A stretch of 37,762 nucleotides of DNA from Verrucomicrobiota bacterium (GTDB lineage Bacteria > Verrucomicrobiota > Verrucomicrobiia > Limisphaerales > UBA1319). The DNA is taken from assembly GCA_022711435.1 (NCBI GenBank), contig JAKLFB010000050.1, forward strand, positions 1 to 37,762, written 5' to 3'. The first letter of the stretch is position 1. Every line of letters begins with the position of its first letter. Both the position numbers and the translations under genes were made by a program. Below are positions 1 to 10,138 of this stretch, in pieces. Below the pieces are notes generated by a model that saw nothing but the letters and a program-made list of their open reading frames with translations, was not told the origin of the DNA and did no database searches.

Positions 1-333
1 ATCGATCGTCCCCTCCGGCGCCAGCAGGTTCCGCGCGAAAATCACCGCCTGCTGGCCCTGCCGGGCCACCGCTCCCCCCGCGTAAAGCTCGATCTGCTCG
101 ACCGCCGCTCGCCACTGGCCCTGGTCCAGGTAGTTCAACCCCGTCTCCAGTTGCGTGTAAGTCGAAACCCGCGGAGCCCACGCGCCCTCCGCATCCAAAG
201 CCCATCGCGTGGATTGAATCACCTGATGGTGCGGACCCCGCTCGAGGATTGCCTCCTGAGGCGGCGGCATGGGTTGACCCCAGAGCCTCGGCACGAGGAA
301 AACGGCGGCTAGAAATCCGATCCGACGACACAT
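1..333 (-). CDS. Secreted protein of unknown function, N-terminal part (runs off left edge)
   Basis: The frame opens with ATG at 333 (minus) and stays open for 111 codons to the window edge, so the C-terminus is missing. The product starts MCRRIGFLAAVFLVPRLWGQ, a short basic n-region and hydrophobic core that looks like a signal peptide cleaved near residue 19-20. The mature part has a pattern of the type STRWALDAEGAW, YTQLETGLNYL, GGAVARQGQQAVIFARNL. From memory this resembles the N-termini of large secreted proteins of unknown function in Verrucomicrobiota, some of them RHS-like. That is recollection and not a search result. The rest of the gene would be needed to say more. Upstream lies the remnant transposase on the opposite strand. 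Confidence 0.6.
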   Translation of the reverse strand, partial: MCRRIGFLAAVFLVPRLWGQPMPPPQEAILERGPHHQVIQSTRWALDAEGAWAPRVSTYTQLETGLNYLDQGQWRAAVEQIELYAGGAVARQGQQAVIFARNLLAPEGTID

Positions 334-491
334 GGGTACTCTGTTGAGGTTGAGGGTCCTTGCCAGCGCATCCTCCGGTCAGCCCGGAACCGCCGGGCTT
401 CCGGCCGGCAGAAACCACACTGCCACGCCACTCGCGCCGACGATCCTGCCGAAAATGATTGCATGTTCAGCCTCGCATCCGATCCGGGGCT

Positions 492-865
492 GTCAAGGGA
501 GAACCCAAATCCACGCCCTTCGTGCTGATGGACAACCATTACCACCTGCTGGTGCGGTGCCGGTGCGCGGACCTGAGCCAGACCATGCGCTGGCTCGAGA
601 CCGCCCACGCCATCCGGTTCCACTGGGCGCACCGGCGGGGGGGCACGCGTTATAGTGCGGGGATTGGGGCTGGGAAAGGGCGATGGCGGTGGCGGCGCGG
701 CACCTGGGCTGGAGACTGGTGGAGGTGGTGCGGGAGGCGCGGGATTGGAGCTGCGCAGCGGTGGCGCAAGGGATTCGTCGTTTCTGGGGCCGGGCGGCAG
801 AGCGGCCGCAGTGGGCGCAGTTTGCCCGCCGCCTCCGCACCACACTGTCAATAGTGAATGGCTGA
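492..865 (+). pseudogene. Decayed REP-associated tyrosine (Y1/HUH) transposase
   Basis: Two pieces of an IS200-like/REP-associated transposase lie in different frames. Piece one (about 492-640) reads TPFVLMDNHYHLLVR followed by LSQTMRWLETAHAI. This is the hallmark region with the HUH motif (HYH), and it normally continues into an H-RR-G-H-FQGR-like segment, which here breaks down after AHRRGG. Piece two (683-865, ending TGA) reads RLVEVVREARDWSCAAVAQGIRRFWGR and LRTTLSIVNG. It matches the helix-turn-helix-like C-terminal extension of many such proteins, which often ends with a similar LS-V sequence. The N-terminal part and the region carrying the catalytic tyrosine are absent, so this is a non-functional remnant. 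Such genes normally exist as single domesticated copies linked to REP elements. Confidence 0.7.
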
Positions 866-1116
866 ACCTATTGCATTTACTGAGCCAGAGGGTGCGAGGG
901 CAGGACAGGGCATACGCGCTGGCTCTGGACGTTCCGCAATCCGCAGCGAAGACGCAGCGTCCAGGGCTGTGCGGCAGGCGCCTGCCTGTGCCGGGCACCG
1001 CAGACAGGCGGGTGGACGACTCACTCCGGCGCGGCCTGCCTGCCCGCCGAAGCCACAGCGAAAGTGGGAGCGCCGCACAATTCCTCAAACCTTTTGGCGG
1101 GACACCGTGAGGGGCA
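866..1116. other. Non-coding stretch with inverted repeats downstream of transposase remnant
   Basis: No convincing gene is seen. The stretch holds an inverted repeat, CTGGACG at 925-931 and CGTCCAG at 958-964, and then a GC-rich segment near 975-1015 with nested self-complementary pieces (for example GTGCCGGGCAC). These could be REP-type hairpins left beside the transposase remnant or could be chance in GC-rich DNA. No terminator-like T-tract is visible for the flanking minus-strand gene. Confidence 0.35.
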
Positions 1117-1446
1117 TCACTCCTTCGTCTCAAAGATTCTCGTGATGACGCCGTGCGTGTAGATGTTATCCATGCAGGACAACTCGAACTTCGCCCCTTC
1201 CTGAATGAGTTCGTGCGGCGCGTTCTCCGCCATGAAGTAAACCGTTGCAGCTACCGTGCCAGCTTTCGGGTCTGGCGCACGGTCGAGGTCAACATTGAAG
1301 GTCCAGACTTTCTGCTTCCAAGTCGGGTCGTTCTCGAAGTGAACATGCGCCCAATAGCGGTTTGGCTTTCCTGAACCGAACGTCGGCAGCAGCCAGCCTT
1401 TCTCTGGATCAATCGCAATCTCCGCCAGTGCCTTCCGGTCTTTCAT
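1117..1446 (-). CDS. Small EF-Tu-barrel-like protein, function unknown
   Basis: A 109-residue protein starting MKDRKALAEI. The pattern (a beta strand, PTFGSGKPNRYWAHVHF, then ENDPTWKQKVWTF, then AATVYFMAENAPHELIQEGAKFELS and a final GVITRIFE strand) resembles the C-terminal beta-barrel of EF-Tu as seen in small stand-alone bacterial proteins. In those, a ligand-facing barrel ends in an aliphatic G-x-V-x-x-I strand. The match is by eye and of moderate strength. The ATG at 1446 sits 3 bp after the stop of the small upstream frame, behind a GGTGAGGTGAG stretch that may serve as ribosome binding site and would allow coupled translation. There are no membrane segments or signal peptide. Its cellular role cannot be stated. 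Confidence 0.6.
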   Translation of the reverse strand: MKDRKALAEIAIDPEKGWLLPTFGSGKPNRYWAHVHFENDPTWKQKVWTFNVDLDRAPDPKAGTVAATVYFMAENAPHELIQEGAKFELSCMDNIYTHGVITRIFETKE

Positions 1447-1449
1447 GGC

Positions 1450-1671
1450 TCACCTCACCAGATTGGCGGGGGGATGACGGTGATTGGCCCGTTCAGGTTC
1501 TCCAAGCGGTAGAACAACGCTTGATTCTGGATGCCATCCACCCACGGCTTCGACGCGCAAAGTCTCAACACCATTCCTGCTATCAAACTCATCCGTCGGC
1601 GCGCCGTGCTCATGCACGGCGCAGTTGAAGTCGGTCGAGAAACGAGTGAAGCTCTGGCTGGAGTTGATCAA
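1450..1671 (-). CDS. Possible small protein or truncated gene, function unknown
   Basis: An open frame of about 73 codons from a TTG at 1671 ends just before the EF-Tu-barrel-like gene (stop at 1450, next ATG at 1446). The frame stays open further upstream past the end of the response regulator gene (1698), with a sequence reading ADLNFGIEEARRLINSSQ. The residues look like ordinary coding sequence (for example DEFDSRNGVETLRVEAVGG) and not GC-skewed noise, but no family was recognised. The spacing of the purine-rich sequence before the TTG is too short for a good ribosome binding site. It may therefore be the 3' remnant of a longer gene whose 5' part was lost. Tentative. Confidence 0.3.
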   Translation of the reverse strand: MINSSQSFTRFSTDFNCAVHEHGAPTDEFDSRNGVETLRVEAVGGWHPESSVVLPLGEPERANHRHPPANLVR

Positions 1672-1697
1672 TCTCCTTGCTTCCTCGATTCCAAAAT

Positions 1698-3041
1698 TCA
1701 GGTCCGCCGATGGCCGAGCTTCAGGCGCAGCGTTTTGCGGTCGATGCCGAGGATTTCGGCGGCCTTGGACTTGTTGCCACCGACGCTCTCGAGGACATTC
1801 CAGATATACTCATGTTCGACTTCGGCCAGGGGGCGGGTGAGGCTGGTTTTCCGAAGGGCGGAAAACCGCATGAGCTGGGGCAGGTCGGGCGCATCGACGA
1901 GGTCGCCGTCGTTCATGACCGCGAGCCTCTGGATGACGTTTTCCAGCTCGCGAACATTGCCGGGCCAGTTGTAGTTCTGGAGGATCCGGAGGGCGCGTTC
2001 GGAGAAGCGCAAGGGCGGACGGCTCGCCTCGGCGGAATACCGCTCCACAAAATGCCGGATCAGCAGGAGGATATCGTCCCCTCGATCGCGGATAGGCGGG
2101 AGATGGATGGTGATCACGTTGAGCCGGTAAAAGAGGTCTTCGCGGAAAGTGCCTTTGGCGACCAATTCGGGCAAGTTCTTGTTGGTGGCCGCCAACAGCC
2201 GGACATCGAGTTTGCGGGTGCGGGCCGACCCCACCATGGTGACCTCTTTCTCCTGAATGACCCGCAGGAGCTTGACCTGCATGGCCAGGCTCATCTCGCT
2301 GACTTCATCGAGGAAGATGGTTCCGCCATCGGCGGCATGGAACAGGCCGGCTCGTGACTCGATGGCGCCGGTGAACGCGCCTTTGACATGCCCGAAGAGC
2401 TCGCTCTCGAGGAGGCCTTCGGGGATGCCGCCGCAGTTGACGGGCACGAAGGGGGCGGCGGCGTGGGGGCTGCCGTAGTGGATTGCGCGGGCCACCAGCT
2501 CCTTGCCCGTGCCGCTCTCGCCGGTGATCAGGACCGTGGCGGCGCTCGAGGCGGCCCTTCGGATGGCGGCGAGCACCGAGCGCATGCTGGCCGAGGCGCC
2601 GATCAACCCGCTGGGGTCCGGCGCGGCCGGCGGCGGGCTCGGGACTTGCGCGCGGCAGTGCCTTTGCCGGTCGATGGTCTTGCGGACGGCCAGGGCCAGC
2701 TCCTCGTCCGTAAACGGCTTGGGCAGGAACTCCTCCGCGCCCGTCTGGATGGCATCGACGGCCCCCCGGATCGAGGGGTAGCCGGTGATCATCATGACGC
2801 CGGTGCCTTTGCAGTTTTCGCGGACATGCTGGACGAGATCGAGGCCGCTGGCCTTGGGCATTTTGAGATCGGTGATGACGAGCTGGACGGGCGCGGACTC
2901 GAGCAGGGCGATCGCCTCGGGCACGCCGGGGGCCGTGAGCACTTGGTAGCCCAGCGCCGCGAGCTGGCGCTGGATGACCTCGAGCGTGTTGGGCGAGTCA
3001 TCGACCACGAGGATTCGCTCCTTGACCTTGGCCGAACCCAT
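1698..3041 (-). CDS. NtrC-family sigma-54-dependent response regulator
   Basis: A 447-residue three-domain activator. Receiver domain, residues about 9-122: acidic pair D14-D15, phospho-acceptor D58 in ITDLKMP, and K108 in LPKPF. AAA+ domain, about 146-375: Walker A GESGTGKE (174-181), the sigma-54-contact loop GAFTGA (221-226), Walker B TIFLDE, sensor I AATNKN and FREDLFYRL. C-terminal Fis-type helix-turn-helix: NKSKAAEILGIDRKTLRLKL. All motifs for ATP hydrolysis and sigma-54 RNA polymerase activation are intact. The start at 3041 is chosen because it follows the kinase stop by 1 bp (TGA-T-ATG), giving translational coupling, and it places the receiver at the N-terminus. A longer frame upstream overlaps the kinase and adds no domain. 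The partner is the adjacent histidine kinase. Target promoters are unknown; the divergent dehydrogenase-like gene is one candidate. Confidence 0.95.
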   Translation of the reverse strand: MGSAKVKERILVVDDSPNTLEVIQRQLAALGYQVLTAPGVPEAIALLESAPVQLVITDLKMPKASGLDLVQHVRENCKGTGVMMITGYPSIRGAVDAIQTGAEEFLPKPFTDEELALAVRKTIDRQRHCRAQVPSPPPAAPDPSGLIGASASMRSVLAAIRRAASSAATVLITGESGTGKELVARAIHYGSPHAAAPFVPVNCGGIPEGLLESELFGHVKGAFTGAIESRAGLFHAADGGTIFLDEVSEMSLAMQVKLLRVIQEKEVTMVGSARTRKLDVRLLAATNKNLPELVAKGTFREDLFYRLNVITIHLPPIRDRGDDILLLIRHFVERYSAEASRPPLRFSERALRILQNYNWPGNVRELENVIQRLAVMNDGDLVDAPDLPQLMRFSALRKTSLTRPLAEVEHEYIWNVLESVGGNKSKAAEILGIDRKTLRLKLGHRRT

Positions 3042-3042
3042 A

Positions 3043-4182
3043 TCAGCGGCTCCTGGCAGGCAGGGCATGCCGGCTCGCGGGCAGCGCAATCTCGAACCGG
3101 GTGCCGCGTCCGACCTGGCTGTCGACTCGGATGGTACCCCCATGGGAGCTGACGATGCCATGAACGACGGGCAGGCCAAGGCCCGTTCCTTGGCCGACGT
3201 CTTTGGTGGTGAAGAAGGGCATGAACGCCTGGGCGATGACGCCCTCGGTCATGCCGCAGCCCGTGTCCTCCACGGCGAGCAGGATCGCCTTGCCTCGACA
3301 TTGGGTTTGCACCGTGATGCGGCCGGGGCCGCCGATCGCCTGCAGGGCGTTCAGCACCAGGTTGACCAGGACCTGGTTGAGCTGGGCGGGGTCGGCCTTG
3401 ATCTCGGGCAGGCGGGGCGAGAGCCGGCGCACCAGCTCGATCCCTTGCCGGGCGCAGCGCGCCTCCAGAAACAGAAGGCTCTCCATGACGATCCGGTTCA
3501 GGTCCACCCGCGTTTTGGCGGGCGTCGTTTGCCGCGCGAAGACCAGGAGATTCCGGATAATGTCGCGGGCCTGGAGGGAGGCCGACTCGATCTTCTGGAG
3601 ATCGCGCACGGCGGATGGGGGGAGCCCCGGGCATTTCTGGACGAGCTGGACGAAGCCGAGGATGTTCCCGATCGGCTCGTTCAGCTCGTGGGCGGCGCCG
3701 GCTGCGAGCATGCCGATGCTGGCGAGGCGGTCGGCATGGAGGAGCTGATGGTTGAGCCTGGACTTGTCTTCCTGGGCCTGCCTTTGCTCGACAACAAGGG
3801 CCACCTGCCGCGCCACCGCATCGATCAGGTCCTGCTCTTCCTTCAGAAAAGGACGCTTGCCCGGCGCGGGCGAGCTCGGGGCATAGAACATCTCGACCGA
3901 TCCGCGCCTAGCGCCGAAGACGACAATGGGCGCGGCCTGCCTCCATCGGCTCTCCTGGAAGCCCGGGGTCTCGTGCGCATGCCCGTCCAGCCGGATCCGG
4001 GCAAAGGCGAAGCGCGGGTATTGCCATGCCGGGGGGAGCATCCGAACGACCTGCTGGAGAATGGAGGGCAGCGGCACATTCGGTTTCACCGCTATGCGAG
4101 CGATTCTCTGAAGGCAGGAGAGCTCTTTGACCCGCTCGTTTAAGGCTTTGTCCGAGTAGCGCAATCGCCCGCCAGTATGCAT
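3043..4182 (-). CDS. Cytosolic sensor histidine kinase with GAF-like input domain
   Basis: A 379-residue kinase with no transmembrane segment. N-terminal residues about 12-135 look like a GAF-type sensor (ALNERVKELSCLQRIARI to ALVVEQRQAQE). The dimerisation and phosphotransfer domain carries the H-box AAHELNEPIGNILGF with H165. The catalytic domain has the N-box LNQVLVNLVLNALQA, G1 DTGCGM (306-311), an F-box (PFFTT) and G2 GQGTGLGL (330-337). All autophosphorylation motifs are present. In the H-box, E-L-N-E-P-I-G replaces the common E-I-N-N-P-L, a variant found in NtrC-partner kinases. The signal sensed is unknown, but the lack of membrane segments points to a cytoplasmic cue. It is transcribed ahead of the response regulator (1 bp apart) and divergently from the 1223-residue protein, with only 38 bp between the two start codons. 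Confidence 0.93.
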   Translation of the reverse strand: MHTGGRLRYSDKALNERVKELSCLQRIARIAVKPNVPLPSILQQVVRMLPPAWQYPRFAFARIRLDGHAHETPGFQESRWRQAAPIVVFGARRGSVEMFYAPSSPAPGKRPFLKEEQDLIDAVARQVALVVEQRQAQEDKSRLNHQLLHADRLASIGMLAAGAAHELNEPIGNILGFVQLVQKCPGLPPSAVRDLQKIESASLQARDIIRNLLVFARQTTPAKTRVDLNRIVMESLLFLEARCARQGIELVRRLSPRLPEIKADPAQLNQVLVNLVLNALQAIGGPGRITVQTQCRGKAILLAVEDTGCGMTEGVIAQAFMPFFTTKDVGQGTGLGLPVVHGIVSSHGGTIRVDSQVGRGTRFEIALPASRHALPARSR

Positions 4183-4220
4183 CCGGCCTTGGTCTTGCCA
4201 AGCAGGATCGGATAGGTACC

Positions 4221-7200
4221 ATGCCGGCGATGCGCCAGGATGTTCCAGGAGCCCAGCCGCCGGGGCCGCCGGGATGGGATGCGGAGCCGGGCACGGCCCG
4301 GATGGACGGCGGCTTGGGTTATCGGACGATTACGGGAGAAGCGGCCGCCAGGACCGAGCTGCTGGACATCATCGCCGAGCGGGTTCGGGTGGCGGCGGAT
4401 CGCCTCAAGCTGAGCCGCGAGGACCTGCGCCGGATTTTCGAGCCGCACAGCGTGTTCGAGGCCGAGGTGGCGGCTCGGGCCAACGGCCGCGACTGGCGCT
4501 TCATCCTGGTCGAAACCCATCATCTCATCCAGGGCAAAGTGGGCAAAGGCGCCCTCAAGATCGTCTTTCCGGAGGAGATGCTGGGCAAGAGCCCCCAGAT
4601 GGTCCCGGCGCAGCACGGGGCGATCGAGGTGCTGCCGCCCGAAGGCCAGGCGCGCTGGGCCCGCGCCGAGGACGCCGAGGAGGTGGTGAAGAGCGTCATG
4701 CGCGAGTTCATGACCGGCGAGAGCCTGAGCATGAGCCTCAAGTGCCAGGCGACGGGAGCGCCGTTCGCAGGGAGCGAAGGCCTGGTCCTGTGCGCCGCAC
4801 GGGAGCTGGATGCCGCGACCGGCCGCTACTTTCTCCGGCCCGCCCTGCATGGTGGCGAGGATCGCGCCGCCCAAGACCGGGAGCTCATCCATGCGATGAT
4901 GAACGCGACGTCGGAGGTCCTGACGCGCGCAGGCCGGATCGCCTATGACACCATCGTCCACGCCGCCGAGACCAGCAGCACGCTGACCGCGCGGCTGGGC
5001 TTGGATCTGCCGAGCAACGTGGTCGAAGGCCATCTGCGGGCGCTGTTCCGCCAGCATCCCGACATCATCGTCGGAGACGAAGACATGACGTCGCGGCTGA
5101 GGGAGATCCTGGGGCGGGGCGATTATGCGCCGACGGCCTGCGCGCTGGCCCGGGCGGCGGCCCGGATGCAGATCGAGCACTCGATCCTGGTCCAGGGATC
5201 GCGCGAGAAGCTCCGGGTCCTCCTGTCGGATCTCCCGCCTCGCGGCTGCCCATCCTCATCCCAGTACCGCCAGATCACCGGGATCTTCTTCGGGACCGGC
5301 GAGATCCAGCAGAATGAAGACCAGCTGTATCAGCACCGCGAGCGGATCCTCAAGCCGCTGGCCGTGGCGCTTTCGGCGCCGGTGCTGGACGAGTGCGGGG
5401 ATCCGGCCGTCCTGGAGCTATACCTGAAGACGTTGCTGGACAACCTGCACGTGATCATGGAAGAGGCCCTGGCATCCCGGCTGGGGCTGGGCCAGGCCTT
5501 GACGCCCGATTGGATGGATCGGGCCGCGCCGCTCTCGGCCGGGGCGCTGGATCGGCTGCGGGCGCTGATGCCCGCTGCGCACGCCTCCGGCGAAACGGTC
5601 AAGGCGAGCTTCTGGCAGGCGGCCAGCATCCTGGCCGAAAGCCGGGCGGCCATCGCGCCGGGCGTGGCGGATCCGTTCGCAGCGGCGAAGGCCGAGGTGC
5701 TCGAGCGATCGATCCGAGCCATCGCCTCCGCGGGCGATCTGGTGCCCAGCGTGGATCGCATCGTGTTCTTCACCCTGCCCTACGCGACCGAGTGCGTGAC
5801 TCCGAAGCTGGGGGTGGTGACCCGCAAGCCGATCGAGGTCTGCGGTTCGGCGCTTCGCCCGGAGGCGATGGCCGTCGGCGCGATCATGGCCATCGAGCTG
5901 CTACTGGCCAGGCTCGGCCGCAAGGAGGAGCTGGTCCAAGGGATGACCGTCGCGGTCGAAGGGCTCGGCAACGCGGGCAAGAATGCTGCGCAGTGGCTCT
6001 CGCGCAAGGGCGCGCTCATCGTCTGCGTCAGCGATTCGTCCGGCGCGCTGTTCAAGCCCACGGGCTTCAGCCCGGCGGAGCTGTCTGCCATCATCGCCCA
6101 CAAGGATCGCGGGCGCCGGCTCGACTCGATCGAATCGCCCGAGGTGCCGTCCGCCTCCTTCGATTCCAACCCGGAAAGCCTGAAGAAGGTGAGGGCCGAC
6201 ATCCTGGTCCTGGCGGCCATTCCGGGCTCGGTTCACAAGGACAACGCGCCGCACCTGCAGGCGGGCATCGTCTGCGAGCTGTCCGGCGCCGCTGTGACCG
6301 GCGCCGCCAAACAGATCCTGCACCGGCGCCGGATCCACGTGATCCCGGACAACCTGGCCAGCTCGGGCGGGCTGCTGGTCTCCCTGTCGGAGATGCTGCA
6401 GAACAGCGCCGGCCAGAACTGGGATCGGGCTCTCGAGGAATTCAACCTGCACGGCCAGCTCTCGAGGAGCTTCGATCGAATCGCCGCGCTGTCGGCGGAG
6501 CTGGATGTGGATCTGCCGACGGCATCGGATGTCCTGGCCTTGAGCCGCATGCACGACCTGGCGATCTACCGCGAGCGGCTCCAGGCCTGCTCCCGAGGCC
6601 TCGAGGAGCACATCCGCTCGATCCGGGATCACGAACAGACAGCGATCCTCTCCGACAATGACGAGGACGGCGTGGCCTCGGCGGCGATCCTGCAGGTCTT
6701 GATCGAGCATCTCAATCCCGCCGCTGCCGCGGGCGCGGTTCATCTCAACGAATCCTTGCGGTCCAGCGCGGTGGTCGATCTGGTCGCGCAGATGGAGAAA
6801 TCGGACATGCCGATCCGGCACGTGTTCGTTCTGGATCGGGCCTTTCCCATCCGGGAGCCCGGGCAGGCCCATATCAGGGAGCTCGCGCGGGCGTGCCGGG
6901 TGACGCTGGTGAACAACCATGACCTGCCGGCTGCCCTGGCCGAGCGCCAGCGCCGCCCGGAGACCGCCGGTGCACCCGAGGCCGTCCGCGTTCCCGCCGA
7001 CCTGGGGATCCTGTTCATCTCGCCGCAGACGCTCGAGTCGGTGATCCCTTCCAGGGAGTTCCTGACGGCGCTGGTCCTGCGGGAGATCGCGCATCAGCTG
7101 GTCACGGACGAACAGGTTCTGGCGCGGATCGACTGGCAGGCTGCGGTCGGGAGCTTTCTCGAGCTGCCCGAAGAAAAACCGAGCCAGTGGCTGCTGTTCT

Positions 7201-7892
7201 TCAGCCGGTTCAACCCGGACAAGATCCTCGAGGCCAGCCGCGCTGTGCGGATGGTGACGCGGGCGGGCGGGTTTCGGGGCGCTGTCGAGGCGATGGCCGG
7301 GGTGACCCGGCCGGACCAGCTCCACACCAACGAAGCATGGGAGCGGTTCATGGCCGAATACAACAATCTCAACGAGCGCATCCAGGTGCTGGTGGACAAG
7401 ATCGTTCTCGAGAACCGGGGCCGGCCTTTCACGGCGCATTTCTTCGCTCCGGATGAGCTGGCGTCGCCCACGCCGCTGGCCGGGGACCGAAAGCAGAACC
7501 TCGATTTCTACCACTGGATCTCGGAGCTGCTGACGCGCCATGGCGATCTGGCGGAGAGACCGATCATCGTGGGCCAGGTGGTTCGGGATTCGCGGGGCCG
7601 GGAGGCGCTCGGCGTCCGCATCCGGAGCCCGCGCGGGATCGATCTAATGGAGGCGGGCCTGCCGGCCGATTTTTCGTCGGGCGGCCTTCCCAACACCGCC
7701 ATCGCCCGAATGGAGCTGCACCCGGAGATCAATCCCGAGAAGCAGTTTCATTCTCTGGTGGATCAGATCTGGTCCCGGACGACCAGCCCGCTCTACATCG
7801 GGGCGGCCCAAGCCGCGGCCTCCAGGCACGAGGAAGCCGCATCCTCGATCCGCTCGCCGCGCCCGGGCAGGGGGGGCGGCCGTTTTCCCTGA
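4221..7892 (+). CDS. Glutamate-dehydrogenase-like / DHH-DHHA1-like fusion protein
   Basis: A 1223-residue cytosolic protein with no signal peptide. Residues about 90-190 align with the substrate-binding domain of Glu/Leu/Phe/Val dehydrogenases: QGKVGKGALKI corresponds to the GP-KGG lysine motif, and APFAGSEGL (181-188) corresponds to PFGGAKGG, with E186 where the catalytic lysine is expected. Residues 200-510 are an unrecognised, mostly helical insert. Residues 530-745 are a clear Rossmann dehydrogenase half: RKPIEVCGSALRPEA, VEGLGNAGKNAA (GxGNxG), CVSDSSG, VCELSGAAVTG, IPDNLASSGGLLVS. Residues about 806-1000 resemble the DHH fold: ILSDNDEDGVASAAIL (D812, D814, D816), VLDRA (D872), then VNNHD where DHH is expected. 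A DHHA1-like end, VRIRSPRG and FSSGGLPN (about 1132-1158), is a degraded S-x-R and GGGH signature. It is divergent from the kinase pair and converges on typA with 15 bp between stops. Catalysis in either half is doubtful; a sensory or regulatory role is inference. Confidence 0.85.
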   Translation: MPAMRQDVPGAQPPGPPGWDAEPGTARMDGGLGYRTITGEAAARTELLDIIAERVRVAADRLKLSREDLRRIFEPHSVFEAEVAARANGRDWRFILVETHHLIQGKVGKGALKIVFPEEMLGKSPQMVPAQHGAIEVLPPEGQARWARAEDAEEVVKSVMREFMTGESLSMSLKCQATGAPFAGSEGLVLCAARELDAATGRYFLRPALHGGEDRAAQDRELIHAMMNATSEVLTRAGRIAYDTIVHAAETSSTLTARLGLDLPSNVVEGHLRALFRQHPDIIVGDEDMTSRLREILGRGDYAPTACALARAAARMQIEHSILVQGSREKLRVLLSDLPPRGCPSSSQYRQITGIFFGTGEIQQNEDQLYQHRERILKPLAVALSAPVLDECGDPAVLELYLKTLLDNLHVIMEEALASRLGLGQALTPDWMDRAAPLSAGALDRLRALMPAAHASGETVKASFWQAASILAESRAAIAPGVADPFAAAKAEVLERSIRAIASAGDLVPSVDRIVFFTLPYATECVTPKLGVVTRKPIEVCGSALRPEAMAVGAIMAIELLLARLGRKEELVQGMTVAVEGLGNAGKNAAQWLSRKGALIVCVSDSSGALFKPTGFSPAELSAIIAHKDRGRRLDSIESPEVPSASFDSNPESLKKVRADILVLAAIPGSVHKDNAPHLQAGIVCELSGAAVTGAAKQILHRRRIHVIPDNLASSGGLLVSLSEMLQNSAGQNWDRALEEFNLHGQLSRSFDRIAALSAELDVDLPTASDVLALSRMHDLAIYRERLQACSRGLEEHIRSIRDHEQTAILSDNDEDGVASAAILQVLIEHLNPAAAAGAVHLNESLRSSAVVDLVAQMEKSDMPIRHVFVLDRAFPIREPGQAHIRELARACRVTLVNNHDLPAALAERQRRPETAGAPEAVRVPADLGILFISPQTLESVIPSREFLTALVLREIAHQLVTDEQVLARIDWQAAVGSFLELPEEKPSQWLLFFSRFNPDKILEASRAVRMVTRAGGFRGAVEAMAGVTRPDQLHTNEAWERFMAEYNNLNERIQVLVDKIVLENRGRPFTAHFFAPDELASPTPLAGDRKQNLDFYHWISELLTRHGDLAERPIIVGQVVRDSRGREALGVRIRSPRGIDLMEAGLPADFSSGGLPNTAIARMELHPEINPEKQFHSLVDQIWSRTTSPLYIGAAQAAASRHEEAASSIRSPRPGRGGGRFP

Positions 7893-7907
7893 ATCACCCG
7901 GAAGAAA

Positions 7908-9770
<1,863 letters not shown>

Positions 9771-9988
9771 AATCTGCTCGTTCCACCAAAACCACACAGT
9801 ATCACCTCGAATGGGAAAAACGCAACTACGCCGAGCGCGCCCTCCCAGGCAGGGGTGGAGGAGAGAGTTCTTCGGGGCAAAATGCAAGCCCGCTCATCGG
9901 CCTGTTCGGGCGCCCCCGTTGGTTCCCAATGGCGCCCAGGGGAGAAGACAAACTGCGGACGATCACCCCACTGCGACCGGAGGCAATT

Positions 9989-10021
9989 CCCTCCCCCCGC
10001 GAGGGACGAGCGGGGGGAGGG
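9989..10021. repeat. Perfect 12-bp GC-rich inverted repeat (REP-like hairpin)
   Basis: CCCTCCCCCCGC (9989-10000) and GCGGGGGGAGGG (10010-10021) are exactly complementary around a 9-nt loop. The hairpin sits in a longer purine/pyrimidine-rich block. It could be a REP/RIP-type dispersed element. No T-tract follows on either side, so an intrinsic terminator is unlikely. Confidence 0.65.
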
Positions 10022-10064
10022 CGGAGGGAGAGGGGATTGTTCCAACGCCCGCCTTTCCCCGACC

Positions 10065-10090
10065 CTCCCCTCCACTGCCGCGGAGGGGAG
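10065..10090. repeat. Perfect 9-bp GC-rich inverted repeat
   Basis: CTCCCCTCC (10065-10073) and GGAGGGGAG (10082-10090) flank an 8-nt loop. The right arm leads into the second copy of GGGGAGAAGACAA (10085-10097), whose first copy is at 9939-9951. This suggests that two related repeat units lie side by side. Confidence 0.55.
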
Positions 10091-10138
10091 AAGACAATCG
10101 GCTAACGGGGTGCAAGTGACCCAGCATGCCGTGTGGGC

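Noticed and set aside
4160..4200. Sigma-54-like -24/-12 element (TGGCAAG, four bases, AGGC) on the minus strand before the kinase gene
   Set aside because: The GG and GC spacing fits, but the -12 GC lies only a few bases before the ATG at 4182, so the transcript would start inside the gene. It works only if the start codon is further downstream.
5901..7541. Long minus-strand open frame within the dehydrogenase-like fusion gene
   Set aside because: It is a shadow of the plus-strand gene, Arg/Asp/His-rich with no family pattern.
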